From Aptenodytes patagonicus (taxonomy: Eukaryota > Chordata > Aves > Sphenisciformes > Spheniscidae): a stretch of 64,000 nt of DNA. Below the pieces are notes generated by a model. That model made no database searches and was not told where the DNA came from. It was given only the letters and a program-made list of their open reading frames with translations. The translations under genes were made by a program, and so were the position numbers. Position 1 is the first letter of the stretch. Each line of letters begins with the position of its first letter. Shown here in pieces: positions 13,140 through 27,450 of the stretch. The stretch lies in the NCBI RefSeq assembly GCF_965638725.1, contig NC_134950.1, positions 143,583,636 through 143,647,635 on the forward strand, given 5' to 3'.

Positions 13140-13790
13140 GAGAGGACGGAGAACCCTCTGCAAATCCCCCCGGTCTCCAGGCAGGCCTAGCGCGGAGGGT
13201 TCGGCCCGCGGGGATGCTCCCGAGCCAGGACCGGGGCAGGGCCTGGCGGCCGGCGGGCACCGGGACGCAGCGCCCCGTCCCGCCGTGGGGTTTGGTTGGG
13301 GGCCCCAGCGCTGCCTCCGCGGCAGCTCCCCGGCGCGGGCGGGCGGCCGGGAACAATCGCCGCGTTGTCCGGCCGCGGCCGCCGGCCCGGCGGCTCCCGC
13401 GCCCCGGTCCCCGTGCCCTGCGGGGACAGCGCTGGCGGGGCCGCCCGGCTCCGCGGCCGCCGCCGCCGCTCAGTCTGGCCCCGGCGGGGGCGGCGGCGGC
13501 GGCGGCGGCGGGGGGGCGGGGGGGAGCGGGCGGCGCGCAGGTAGCGCGGCGGCGCTGCGCCCCGCGCGGCCACGCCGTGGCGCTCTTGTCACGGGCACGG
13601 CCGCCGCGCGCCTCCGACGTGGCCGCGGCCGCGGCGCCCCCGCGCCCTGCGCGGCGGGACCGGCTGGAACCGCGGCCCCCCCCCCCCCGCCCCCCTCCGC
13701 GGATTAGCGGGGTTCGGGCCCGAAAGGGCCGCGGCTGGACGCGGGGGCCCTGGGCAGGCGCTCAGGCGGCGCGGCGGGCATGTGCCGGTA
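13140..13790. other. CpG island
   Basis: Very GC-rich sequence dense in CG dinucleotides, with a (GGC)n run around 13488-13510 and a 14-C run at about 13677. It marks the left edge of the CpG-rich DLX5/6 domain. Its long open frames lack stops because of composition and are Arg/Pro/Gly/Ala-rich. Confidence 0.8.
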
Positions 13791-14519
13791 AACAATGACC
13801 ATATTGTGAAATAGAAAACAGACTCCGGCTCCCTCTGAAACGCTCGCTCCCCACCGGATGTGTTAAATAAAAACCGCTGGGGGAAAGAACCAGCAGAAAG
13901 TCAAGAAAATCGGGTTCGGGCTGGGAAGGACGGGGGGCAGGAAACCCGCAAGCAGGCGGATTTGTATGCCCTCGGCTCGGTAATCCTCGCACGGACTGCA
14001 ACGGCTGCGGATGCCTTCAAAAAAAATCAGCTTGGGGGTTTTGCGGTTGTATCTGGTGGATTTCTGTCTTTTCTTTTTCCTTTTAATATCGAAGCTTTTT
14101 TTTTTTCTCCTTTCCCTGCCTTGCCTCTGAATAAAACAAGAGCAAACTTTCTCTGCTGCAGGAAACCGATCCAGATTTCTCCGGTGAGCTGCAAAAACAG
14201 CTTGTCAGGGCGGCTTGGCCGGGACCCGCCGCGGCTCCGGACGCTGCCGGGGCTGGGTGCGATACCAGCGCCCAGGTCCTCGCTCCTGTTTTCTCCCTTC
14301 GAACGGCACCTTCCTGCCCGGACGTGTTGAAGTGCAGCGCCCTGGAATTTATGACACAAATGGGCTTCCCCCCCACTCTCTCCCCCTCTTCATCTGTTTA
14401 AAATCTCTACCGTCCTTTCCAACTGGATGCCAATTGGGAGCTTTAATAAACTTACTTCCCCCCTCCCCAGTCGTAAACATATATCCCTCTCCGGTTCCTC
14501 CCTTTAGAAAAAAATAAAG

Positions 14520-14820
14520 GGGGGGGGAGGAGAGATATTTCCAATGGATTTAAGTAAGTGATTCATATAATGAAATGCTTAGGGATTTGTTTAATGTGAT
14601 TTTATATGAGCTGTGGGCATTTCCAAAGCAAACAATAAGTTCAAGTACAACATGCATGGTTGTGTTACAAGTGTTACCCAGCTGGCTAGGAGATCTTCGG
14701 TGAGCAAACAGGCTAAATCTGGAGAGTAAACAGCTTCAGAAAAATCTACAACTCCAGGTCACTGAAAACAGCCTTTTATTTGTTTTCCTTAGTGTCTAGT
14801 AAAATCTGATCCATTTTTTT
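14520..14820. promoter_or_regulatory. Candidate conserved element upstream of DLX5
   Basis: An AT-rich unique block between CpG islands, about 1.5 kb upstream of DLX5, contains AAAGCAAACAATAAGTTC and ATTTGTTTAATGTGATTTT. The composition contrast with its flanks resembles the intergenic enhancers. Conservation is not checked. Confidence 0.4.
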
Positions 14821-14849
14821 GCAACGCTGCTGTAAAATTACCAGGGACG

Positions 14850-15885
14850 GGCACCACCGGCCCGTGGCTCACCACGGCCCGGCTGCAGAGCCCATCGCCT
14901 GGGACCTGGCTGCGCAGACGGGGCGCGGAAAACGGGGTGCTGGCGAAGGAGGGTGCCGCTGGTCGGGGTGCTGCGGGGGGGGGGGGGCAGGGGGACGACA
15001 CCCCCGCACAGCGCCAGCCACTTCTGGGGGGCTGTCACCCGGGAAGTGGGCTCTTGCGACGGCCTGCAAGTGGAGAAGCCCCGCGGCGGCCTCCCAGTGG
15101 TCCTGCCCACGCGTGAGGGTGATTTGAGCTCCTCTCGTGACGGACATCTGACCCCGGGCCGGAGCCGGCCCAGGTGGTGAGCATCGCCACGGGGCGGTGA
15201 GGAGCGGCCACGCCTGGGGCCGAGCGGCCACGGGCGCACCTGGAGGAGCACCGGCGCTGCCGGGGGGGGGGGGGGGGGGGGGGGCGGGGGCTCTCCGCCC
15301 ACGGGCATGGTGCCACAGCCAGGTCGCCTTTCGCGAAACCCGCGGGGTGGGTGCCCCTAGGCCGTACGGTGCCACCAGTGCCCCCAGCAGCTCCCCCACA
15401 CCCCCACGGCAGAGCGTCCTGCCGGGAGACTCCCGCCTGGCTCCGGGCCGCGCTAGGGTCTTCGACGCAGGAAATGATGTAACTAAACTTCAAGATTTTG
15501 GGGGGGGTAACGTGATTTACTTCATTTAACGCGGAGGTCCCGGGCGGCGTCCCCCCGCAGAGGGAGGACAATCCGAGTGAAGCAACCCCAGTTCGACGCT
15601 AATGGATATCGCCACCAGATCAGAAACCGCGTTGGGAGCCAGGAGCGCCCGGTGCGTTGCCTCCCAAGCCATCAACGTAGCCAAGAGGGACCGGACGGCA
15701 AATCCGAGCGGCGTGGCTGCGGCCTTCCCCCGGGGCGCTGCGGGCTGGAGGTGCGGGGGCACCGGGCTGCGCGCCCGCGGGGCGGCGGGGCCGGCCGAGC
15801 CCCCTCGCCGGCTGCAGGGGGGGAGCCGGAAACCTCCCGATCGCGACGCTCCGGCTCGGAGATTGCTGTTGGTATTCACTTTAAA
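14850..15885. other. CpG island upstream of DLX5
   Basis: GC-rich and CG-dense, with G-runs of 13 (14975-14987) and 23 (15262-15284). It adjoins the DLX5 promoter. Confidence 0.8.
15262..15290 (+). repeat. 23-G homopolymer
   Basis: Twenty-three G, one C, then five G. It can form a G-quadruplex, and its exact length is doubtful in any assembly. Confidence 0.8.
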
Positions 15886-15889
15886 AGAG

Positions 15890-18511
<2,622 letters not shown>

Positions 18512-18870
18512 AGTCCGACCCTTTTTTTTTTTTTTTTTTTTTTGTTCCTTGGACTCCTGTGTTTTACTGTTAAGGAATAATAACGAAAGGAATGCATATG
18601 GGGGATTTTTAAAAGGGAAACGAAACAAACAAAAAGATTAAAATGTGTAAAGCTTGTGCATGTAACTTATTGCATTTCAAAGGAAACCCTTTTTTATACA
18701 ATACGGACATTTTTTGGCTCAGCTGTGGACACTATCAATGGTGCCTTGAAATCTATGACCTCAACTTTTCCAGAGACTTTTTTTCAATGTTATTTTAACC
18801 CTGTAAATAATTGTAGATAGAGGAATTAAACTGTATATTCTGAATAAAATAAAATTATTTCGACCACGAG
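18512..18870 (+). other. DLX5: DLX5 3' UTR with tandem poly(A) signals
   Basis: AT-rich sequence follows the DLX5 stop. It starts with a T-run (18522-18543) and ends with two overlapping AATAAA hexamers at 18843-18848 and 18848-18853. Cleavage is expected about 10-30 bases later. A roughly 350-base 3' UTR fits a compact DLX5 transcript. Confidence 0.75.
18843..18853 (+). terminator. DLX5: DLX5 polyadenylation signals (two overlapping AATAAA)
   Basis: Two canonical AATAAA hexamers overlap by one base, about 330 bases after the DLX5 stop codon and in the sense orientation. Confidence 0.75.
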
Positions 18871-19199
18871 AAACGTTTCCAAATTGCCCCTTCTTCTATT
18901 AATAAGAGGGGAAAAAAATAATAATGCCAATTTGCTTGCAGAGAGCGAGCGAGGAAAGAGGGACTATGAAGGGCCCGATCCTGGGCGCTCACATTCGGTG
19001 GCCGTGCCACGCCGTGCCACCGCAGCCCGGGCGTGCTGGCAGGATCCGACCCTTGTAGGTCCCCACGGGCGAGCCGAGGGGCGGCGATGCTCCGTCCCCG
19101 CTGGAAAAGGGGCTTTTTGCAAGACCGCGTACGCCTTACCGCACAGTGATTTAAGCCGAAGGGAAAGCTGCCCATCCTAACGCTAGAAAGCAAATCTCT
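18871..19199. other. Short intergenic stretch after DLX5
   Basis: This holds moderately GC-rich sequence with a GCCGTGCCAC repeat near 19003-19020. No gene or clear regulatory site is seen. Confidence 0.4.
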
Positions 19200-19360
19200 C
19201 GCCTTAAGCCGCCCTGGATCCTTTCCTGAGAGTAATTAGCGTCGAGAGCTGCACACTCCACAGCCCATCAGTCGCCCGTGTGCGCTCAGCTAATTATACA
19301 AATTACGTTTCCGTCAAAGGGAGCCACTAAATATGAGAAAAGGATAAAATGAGGGCCCCG
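19200..19360. promoter_or_regulatory. Candidate conserved element just downstream of DLX5
   Basis: Two TAATTA sites (19233-19238 and 19291-19296) and an AAATTACG lie in a 160-bp block between the DLX5 poly(A) signal and the next CpG island. The composition resembles the intergenic enhancers. Evidence is composition and position only. Confidence 0.35.
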
Positions 19361-19379
19361 CTCCCCTTGCTCCTGGTAA

Positions 19380-21900
19380 AAGCCTGCGGCGGCTCCGGCT
19401 GAAGGAGGGACTTTGCGGAGGTACTTCGGGGTTTTTTTTTCTCTCTCTACACGATTTAAGGAAAAAGCCGTGCGGCGGAGCCGCCACTAGCGCTTGCCGG
19501 TGCAGCGGGGAGGGGACGGGGGCACGGCTTCAGCGAGGTGGCCGGAGCGCTGCCCACGGGCGCGGAGTACCAGCGTGGCGGCACGCACCGAGCGTGGGCC
19601 CCTCTTCCAACAGAAACCCCGGGTTTTCCCCGGCAGCAACCGGCCCGCGGGGCCCCCACGGCGGCACACGCTCCCGCGGGGGCCCCACCTCTCCCCGGCC
19701 GTCGTGGGGGGAGCGGGGAGCCGTGCTGGGAATTCACTGCCGTGCGGGGTAAGGCGACAGCAGTGGATGTGACAAAGGCGTCGCTTGAAGGATCCCCGAG
19801 ATAAAAAGTTACCCCCTGTCACCCGAGGGTGGCGGGGAGAGCGCTGGCAGGGCCGGGAGAAGAGGCCTGAAAAGGCACGCTCCTGCCCTGGGGCGCACTT
19901 ACCTGTCTCTAGTCTTCCTCTCCGCTGCCCTCCCCCTCCTTTCTTCTCCCTCCGCTCCTGCCTGCCATGTTTTGCGCGTGTGCGTGAGTGTGCGTGTGAG
20001 TGTGCGTGTTCTTCTCCCCAAAGAAAGAAGCCCGGGGTTGCCGTTTTGTAACAGGTTTGGGGGTTGGTAAATGGCTTGCAGTACAATAGACCAGTTTGTT
20101 CGGTAAAGCTGCTCCCTGCACGCCGGCGAGGGGTGCGTGGGTGCCGGAGACAGGGCGGCGGGGGCCGCCGCCGGCTGCCCACCCCTGCCCGCTGCCGGGC
20201 GGGCGCTGCCGGCTAGCGGGCCGCCCTGCCGCCGGTGCCCCGCCGCTCCCCGCGTCCTCTCAGCGGCTCTGGGGACAAGCTCCCGCTCGTTTCACTTGCA
20301 AGGTTTCAGGGGCTTTCCCCGACTCCGGGGCTGCCGAAAAGCTCGGCTTTGTCTCTTCTGCTAACTTCCACCCCGTGCAAAAAAAAGGCCGACCTTTTCA
20401 TTTTATTCCGTTCTTTTCCTCGTTTCCCTCTAGACGAGCATTAATATTTTTTTTCAACCTGCAGTAAGACATTCTCCCCTCCCCGACGTCCCTTCCCTTT
20501 GCAGAAAGGCTTGGACACAAGAGATGGAAGTCTATTTCCCAGGTCGGTCCACCCACCCTTTTCTTTGAGGAGCTGCCGCGGGGCTGTTTGGTTACGGTAA
20601 CCTGCGGGGGCCGGGAGGGCTCGGGCGGACAGCGCAGGAACAGCTCCGGGGAGGCGGGATGCTGGCAGGCAGGACGGCGGGCAGGGATGGGAATTGACGC
20701 TGCCGGCGCTGGCCGGGCAGCCCGGGCTCTGGCACCGCTCCCCTCTCCGAGCCAGCCGAGTCAGCTCGGCTCAGTTTCCATGCCGATCCCTCTCCCTGCT
20801 TAATTTCTCCTCCTCCCAGCTCGGGGTGGTGTTGGGCAGGTCGGGGAGAGCCTGGCACCCCTTCCTGGGAGAGGGTAGTCAGGCCCGGCTAAGAAATGCC
20901 CCTCGCCGGGGCTCCCCGTCGCCGTGGCCCCGGCCCCAACGCACACCCAGGGTCTACAGCCGCCCGGCCCTTCGTGAGACCCCCGGGCGGAGGGGGTTGC
21001 TCCTGTCCCCCCTGTCCCCGTACACACAGGCAGGCACACCCCGGCGCCTTTGCGCGCCCGGGCGCACCCCCGGGGCTCCGGCCGCGGCCGGAGGGAGCCT
21101 GGCTTGCCGGGCCTCCCCCTTTGCCTCCCAAGAAAGGGATGGGATGAACTGTCCTTTGTCTGACGCTGGGTTTGGGCTCGGCGGATTGCTGGCTCGGGGC
21201 TTTTTTTTCCCCCCTCTCCCTTCCCCTCCCTTCTCTTTTCCTGGCGGCCACTTCTATGTGGAGCCGGGGCAGCTCGGGGAGCCGAGAGGAGCCACATTCC
21301 TGTGGGTGCCGAGCGGCTCCAGGGCTGAGCCACAGGGCCTGACACACACACACAGACACACAGACACACAGACAGAGCAGCCTGCAGCCCCAGCTGCCCC
21401 AGCTCGAGAGCTCCTGACACTGCCTGCACCCCTGGGGCTCTCCCACCCACAGCAGATCCACACAGCCCCCTGCGCTCGCCCCCGGATGGGGCGCACACCC
21501 ACAACACCCACACCCAGACACACACAGCTGACCGCCCACCACCCCCACCTACGGACACCGGGGGAACACCTTTCCCCCTTCCCCCAAAGAGCCCCCCGCC
21601 GCTGCCTGCCCGGGCATCTCCGCACCGCTCGGCGGGGAAGACCCTCCGTCCGGGGGAGCGCTGCCTCCTCGCCAAGCGACTCGCTTTCCCTCCCCCTCCT
21701 CCCCAGGGAAAAAAAAAAACCCACCCCCTCCAACCTGTCACCGCGTCAAGGCAGCCCGCTCGTCAGGCGTTTCTGTCGCCCTCTCGCTCCCCTCGGTCTC
21801 CCCCATAAAGTCGTCCCCCCGCGGCGCGCGCTGCCTGCGCGGGCCCCCGGGCGCTGCCCGCTCCGCCGCCGGCAGCGCTGTATCCCCAACGTGCACCGCA
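19380..21900. other. CpG-rich intergenic region downstream of DLX5
   Basis: CG-dense sequence at 19450-20330 and 20590-21900, separated by an AT-richer stretch (20385-20470). It includes GTGTGC repeats near 19977-20010 and a CACACA/CAGACA repeat at 21340-21373. Long open frames are composition effects. Confidence 0.65.
21340..21373 (+). repeat. CA-rich microsatellite
   Basis: Repeated ACAC and CAGACACA units. Confidence 0.8.
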
Positions 21901-22310
21901 CATGTGGCATCGATTAAAGATTTCTACCACGCAATTTTGCGACTGACAGACTTTAGGTGGTTCGGTTGTGGATTACGGAAAGGAGATCTATTGCTTCAGG
22001 AAAGTCGGGGGGGGGGGGGGGAGAAGCCCCTCTTCTTGCTTTCAGTCATTTGAGCGGCTGCCTGCAGTAACGCAATAACCTGTTTTATAGGTCAGACAAG
22101 AGCCGTGAAAATAGGAACCGCGGAGTTTACACTGAGCCTCCGTTTCTGTCTCTTTTTTTAGGGAGAATCTGTGTTACATCAATTAAATGTTTCTGCTCCT
22201 TGTTCGGCGGTGCGCCTATTTACACGTGATTTGGGAGGATAAGCAATGGTTTATCTGCCAGGAATATAGACCCGATAAATCCTGACACGCACCCACGCCC
22301 TGGGTGTCTG
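21900..22310. other. Intergenic stretch with a 15-G run
   Basis: This is a mixed-composition interval between CpG islands. It has a run of 15 G at 22007-22021 and A/T-rich segments around 22040-22200. No open reading frame resembling a gene is seen; an enhancer role is possible but unsupported. Confidence 0.35.
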
Positions 22311-22919
22311 TGTGAACACCCTCCACGGACACGACCATCAAGGCCTCGGGAAAAGCTCCCGAGCCCCCTGGCCTCCTTATTTCCCTTTAGGTGAGGGCCC
22401 GGGGAGCCGGGCCCGGCCAGAAGCTGCGACTGATTCAGCACTTGGCAAGGAGGAGCCTGGGGACGGCTCCTCGCTCTCCTCCCGCTGTTGCCTGCCCCTC
22501 GGCAGTCCCGGAGAGGTTGCCTAAACCTCAGCCTGGGCTTTGCAGCAGGGATCAGCGAGCCTCGCCGGGCCGCATCCTGACCTGGCTCCGTGCTCTGCAG
22601 CGGCATCGTCTGCCTGACTGCGGAGCTGGTCCTCCATCCCAGGAAATCTTTACAGTCTCCTCGACACAACGCGCTTTATAGGGCTTTCGCCTTGCGGTAT
22701 CCACTGAGCTTTCCTTTCCCTTTCTTCGCATTATTTTTATTAATTCCCGTGGAGACAGGCGCGCGGAGGAACGCTGCGGGCTGCCAGGCGCGGCTGCAGC
22801 CGGGGGAGGCCAGCAAGGGCCGGGGCCGGCACCCCTCCCGCCCGCGGGGCCGGCCCCGGCCGCTGCCGCCCCCCCGCACCCGGACCCAGCCGGTACCTGC
22901 CGGTGGGGCAGCAACCGCG

Positions 22920-23110
22920 CTTTAATGATTTGGCCCATTAAAAATGAAGCGGGTTTGTGTATTTCGCGTCCAGGGTTAATAAAAGCTAATCGGGAGTCGA
23001 AAGCGAACTAGCCCAATGAGTTAACCGCGTTAGCTGCAGGTAGTCCTGTTAGCCAGGCTCTTTTGGTTAATTAATTACAATTGAGTCGGTTCTGCGATAA
23101 TTTCCTTAAG
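22920..23110. promoter_or_regulatory. Homeodomain-site cluster in DLX5-DLX6 intergenic region
   Basis: An AT-rich island within CpG-rich DNA contains the double site TAATTAATTA (23068-23077), an ATTACAATTG continuation and a CCCATTAAAAATG element near 22934. It may be a part of, or an addition to, the I56ii enhancer. Conservation is not checked. Confidence 0.4.
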
Positions 23111-23499
23111 GACCCCTGACGACTGGTCCAGCGGGTGCGCGGGAGCGCAAAAGGCCGCGGGCTCCGCAGCATCCCGCGGAGGGTGCCCGGCCCCGGCGTC
23201 CCGCACCCCGCGCTCTCCCCCGCCCCGTTACGAGGCTCCCGAGGCTTCTTGCCCGAAAGTGACGTCCAGTCACCTGAGAGGAGGCACACGAGAAGGGCGA
23301 GCCCGCTTTTGAGGATGGTGGGGAGCCCGGGGATCCTCTGGGTACCGGGGCGAGACTGCCGGGAAGAGCCCAGCCGAGAGGCGGACTGATGCGGGCGGGA
23401 GCCCGAAGCATCAGCCCCTGCCTGCACATCAGGCTCGCACTCGCTGAGATTTGGACACGTAACGCTGCAGACCACTGATTTGCTATTTTCTTAATTCCC

Positions 23500-23870
23500 G
23501 CTCTTCTCATTCCCTATGAATCAAACAGTCTTTTGTCCTTCAGAGTTTGATTTGATCGCTACTGTTCACATTTCACTTTTGTATTTTTCTCTCCCTATAC
23601 CATTACTCATTGAGTGCCCCGTGAAATTACAATCGTACATTTTCAACTCAGCAACCCATTTGCAGTGCAAAAATAGGGTCTAAATAATGGCTGAATTAGC
23701 CCTACTGGACAGTTTCAGATGTAACACTCTGTAATAATTATATTGCAGGCTGGATTAGGATGCTATTATCATAATCTGGACGTTTACAATTATCTGTAAT
23801 TTGCAAAGATGCGCCAGGTCTTGATTACAGCAGGTTTTTTTTATCAAGCTAACCATCACTAAACAGTGAC
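23500..23870. promoter_or_regulatory. Candidate intergenic enhancer I56ii (eii) of DLX5/DLX6
   Basis: An AT-rich, non-repetitive block sits between CpG-rich stretches. It has TAATTA at 23735-23740 and AATT or ATTA cores at about 23688-23698, 23753-23775 and 23786-23801. Its position, on the DLX5 side of the I56i candidate, matches I56ii. The assignment rests mainly on position and composition. Confidence 0.6.
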
Positions 23871-24069
23871 AGTAATAACAGCTAATTTTGCTGGCAATAT
23901 AAGAGGTGCTGGGGTGTGCAAACAATTTCACACCTGGATGTGCTCACTCAACCAAGAATATAGAGAAAGAGCTTCTGCCCTGAGACTCAGAAAAATATTC
24001 TCCACTGCTTCTGTTCAGTATAGATTTCTAGACCCCGATCCTTGCTTAGCAGATTTTCACAGGGGGTAA

Positions 24070-25135
24070 GTTTTGGGGCTCGCTTGGGTTTGGGGTGGGT
24101 TCGTGACTGCTTCGCGCCTTCCCCTTCGAGGCGCGCTCCGTCTTTGCTCGTTCCCCTACTTTCGCGGTCACTCTTGCGCCGGTGGTTTCCCTCACCGGGC
24201 CGGACCCCGGCAGCTCCGCGCCCCCTTTCCCTCCCGGTGCCGCCGGGGGCGGCGGGCGGCGCGGGGCGGGGGGTGCGGCGGGGGCCCCGCCGGGCTACCG
24301 GAGGCGCGGCGCGGGGCTCGGCGGCCGGCGGAGAAACCGTGCGAGCCCCGGGGCCAGCCCCGACCGCCCGGCGCCGCAGCGGGGCGGCGACAGCGCGCCT
24401 TTCCGCGGCTCTCCGCGGCGCCCATCCCGGCGACCCCGGGACGGCGGAGCCCGGCGGCGGGCGGTGGCGGAGCCGGCGCTGGCAGCCCGGCGGCGGCAGG
24501 TTTGGCGGCTGGCGTGGGGAGCTGCTGCCGCTCCATCCATAGATGACGCTGTTTCACGAGAGTCTCCCGGGGCGGCAGCCGCGCGAGTGGGAGCCGGCGC
24601 TGCCGCTGCTGCCATTCGCTCCCACCCCGCTCTCGGGAAGGCCTGCCTCTCTCACCTTCTCCCGCTCTGTTAAGCTAATCGGGATTTTTTTTATTATTAT
24701 CATTTATTTGTTTGCTTGCTTGCTTGTTGTCTGGGCTTTATTTAAGCCTGTCTGGGAAATCACTCGTCGGGGAGGAGAGCACGACGCACCGAGAGGCTTT
24801 CCGCGCCGGTACCCACGCTGGCACCGGCGAGGCGTGCAGGCGAGGACGAGCCCCCCGAAAGCCCACGGGAAGCAGCGAGCCCCCCCTCTCCCCCCCCCCC
24901 TCCCCCGGGCCCGCCAGAGCGGGGGGACCGCCCGCCGCCGTCCCCACTCGGGGACTGCAGCGAAAGGGTTAAGGCGGCTGCGGGGGCCGCGGGGGCCGGG
25001 ACCCGCCAGGCTGGGCTCGGCTGGGCTCGGCTCGGCTGGGCCGGGCTCCCCGGGCTGCGGGGCTCGCTCACCTGGGCATCCGCCGCCCTTCTGCGGGGGC
25101 GAGGGTGAGCCCACGCAGGGGCCGGCCTGGGGGGG
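24070..25135. other. CpG island between the two enhancer candidates
   Basis: CG-dense sequence between the candidate I56ii and I56i, broken by an AT-rich stretch at 24660-24760. It contains a GGCTC pentamer stretch (about 25011-25046) and a CA microsatellite at 25163-25185. In mammals the antisense Evf2 transcript starts in this interval, so this island could be its promoter; that is inference. Confidence 0.6.
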
Positions 25136-25199
25136 TGCAAAGCGGGGTTTTCTGGAAGATGCACACACTCACACACACACACAGACACAAATGCTGTTG

Positions 25200-25720
25200 G
25201 TTTAAGTGTATGGTAGCTTTCTCTCCAGTGTCATTTGAATAATTCAGTGAGCCCCACTACCAGCTGTACTTCTGAAGCCTCTTCCATTCTTTTCAGCATT
25301 ATAATTTTGGTTAATTTTCAATTTTAGGCCCTACGTCTCTGCAATTTGTGTATGAATAACAGAATAATTTTCCTCTTTTGTTTCGCCTTTCCTGTTCCTG
25401 AATCTAAATAAAGATGGCTTTTTAGTATTAAAAGTGGAAGAAAATTACAGGTAATTATCTTTGACGGTAAAAACGCTGTAATCAGCGGGCTACATGAAAA
25501 ATTACTCTAATTATGGCTGCATTTAAGAGAATGGAAAAAAACCTTCTTGTGGATAAAAACCTTAAATTGTCCCCAATGTCTGCTTCAAATTGGATGGCAC
25601 TGCAGCTGGAGGCTTTGTTCAGAATTGATCCTGGGGAGCTCTGAACCCAAAGTTTCACAGTGGGAAGGGGAAAAAAAGAAAAGAAAACATTTTTCCTAAT
25701 GTAACAATACGAATGGTAGA
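25200..25720. promoter_or_regulatory. Candidate intergenic enhancer I56i (ei) of DLX5/DLX6
   Basis: This AT-rich block between two CG-rich regions contains TAATTA at 25452-25457 and 25508-25513 and further AATT cores, the kind of site bound by DLX homeodomains. The stretch GAATAATTCAGTGAGCCCC near 25237 and that around 25620-25665 agree with my memory of the mammalian I56i enhancer. It lies nearer DLX6, as I56i does in mammals. In mouse this enhancer drives expression in forebrain GABAergic neurons and is bound by DLX1/2. No alignment was run. Confidence 0.75.
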
Positions 25721-26980
25721 AAATGACAAGACTGATCGGTTTTAAACCACTCTGAAGACTGACTGAGCGTGGAAGTTGCTCAAAAAAAAACAAAAAAACA
25801 CCCCCCAAAAAACTGGTATATTGGTAAGTAGTCTTTGCTTTGTGTCTAATTATAGTGACTGTCCTTTTGCACGACTGTATGTAGCTGTCATTATATGGAG
25901 CACTCTGAGGATCTCTATTGACTTCTGATAAATGGCTCAGTGGTTTCAAGGTTCATAATTTGAAGGATGCCCAGGTCTCTAGCCATTAGTTCTCGCAGTA
26001 TGGGGCACCCAGCTTGGATGAGGAAAGGGCTTTTCATTTGCAGTAGTTGCTGTGCTTTCCACAAGCTGGTGAGGCTGGAGCTGGCTGGACAGCGTGTTGT
26101 GTGCCCGGGCACCTCTCAGGGCTTTGCAAAACATTCCTCAGCTTGCATTGTCTGCTCTTTAAAAACAAAGGAGGGCGCCTCCTTTCTTAACAATTTGGAG
26201 TCTCCAACCTTTGGGAAGAAAGGCAGGGCTCTGAGCTTTGCCTCGGCGAGAAAGCTCAGCTCAGCTGAGCAGCGGAGCAGTGAAATCGCAGCAGAAATGG
26301 CCGGGTGATTAGAAACTTCTTCTAGGCTTATCTTTGCGGTCTCGATATCTCCTGTCTTAGTCGTAGCCTTAAAAATAACCAAACCACCAGCTCCCCCCCC
26401 TCCCCCCCCCCATCTTTTCTGTCTTTGCTCGCAGATGTATGTTCAGGTAGCCGTGTCTGTGCGTGCAGGCAAGCGGGGGGACAGCGTCCAGCTGCCTGGG
26501 CTGAACTCGGGGGGCAGGTCGGGGGAGGTGGGGATCCGCTAAGGCGGAGAGAAATAGGAGCCAGGCGGGCGTTTTGTGGCTTTTACTCTATATATGAAAG
26601 AAGACAAAAACATACAAAGTATATATACAACTAAAATTCAACAATATATACAGAAAGGTTGCTCGGGGGAAAGGTCCCTCTCGCTCAGCGGGTGAGACTG
26701 CCGTCAGGCAGCGCTGAACCTTCCTTCCCCAGACCGCGGCGGCGGGCGCTGCCGCGGATCCCTCGCTCTGTCTTTCCTGCTCGTCTCCGGGAGTCTGTCC
26801 GGCTGTGTGCGGGTGTGTGCGGGTGAGGGGGCTCTTCGCGGGAGAGACGGTGGTTTCTTCTGAGCCGCAGCCCATCGTATTTTGAGAAAGCATGCAGGTT
26901 TTGCCTCGTGGTAATGTTCTAATCTTACAGTATATTTTCATTTTTCAACCAGTTCTCCTTTTTTCCCCTCGTCTTTTTTT
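25721..26980. other. Intergenic stretch between I56i candidate and DLX6
   Basis: This interval holds no recognisable gene. It includes an A-rich stretch (25781-25802), C-runs at 26393-26410, and an AT-rich segment with ATATATA near 26583-26655. If a DLX6 antisense RNA exists, it would be transcribed rightwards through here. Confidence 0.35.
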
Positions 26981-27450
26981 TCTTTTAATCCCTTCTTCTC
27001 TCTTTTAATTTTTTTCCCCAGTCCGGATTTGGTGAATAAAAATGAAGGAGCTTTGACTAGTCTCTCTTTCATCATGTAATGTCTTTAGCTCATTAAACAA
27101 GTAAAAACGGCTGCCATGGTAGATTCAGGTTCTTCTTGTGGGCAAAGTCTGTAAAAAGTTTGTTTTGACGTATACTCCACAGAGAAAGAGGCTGGTGCCT
27201 TGGAGTCCAAAGGAAAATATCCTAAAGAGAAGTGTCTTCTGTGCGCCAGAATGAAAATTGTGTCTTTCTGTTCAAGATCAATCGCTGAGGTTACTTAAAA
27301 AAAAAATAAAATAAAATAAAGCCACTCTGTCTCTTTGCCGCATCTACAAGTTCACACAGAGCCTGTTAGCTGGCACGGCTTGGCAAAGCAGGGGAACTTT
27401 TTGCCATGTCGAGACGAGGCGTTCTCGGGAGATTATTTCTCTTGGACAAT
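26980..27450 (-). other. DLX6: DLX6 3' UTR (extent uncertain)
   Basis: This lies downstream of the DLX6 stop on the - strand. I see no AATAAA in the sense orientation here; ATTAAA variants occur at 27004-27009 and 26984-26989 (reverse complement of TTTAAT). The end may lie further left. The A-rich run near 27297-27321 on the + strand is a T-run in the transcript. Confidence 0.45.

Noticed and set aside
13058-13798. 246-codon Arg/Pro-rich open frame
   Set aside because: A stop-free frame in a CpG island, with no recognisable protein and overlapping frames on both strands.
20694-21917. 407-codon open frame on the + strand
   Set aside because: It lies in a CpG-rich interval, is Pro/Arg/Ala/Ser-rich without domains, and overlaps equally long frames on the other strand.
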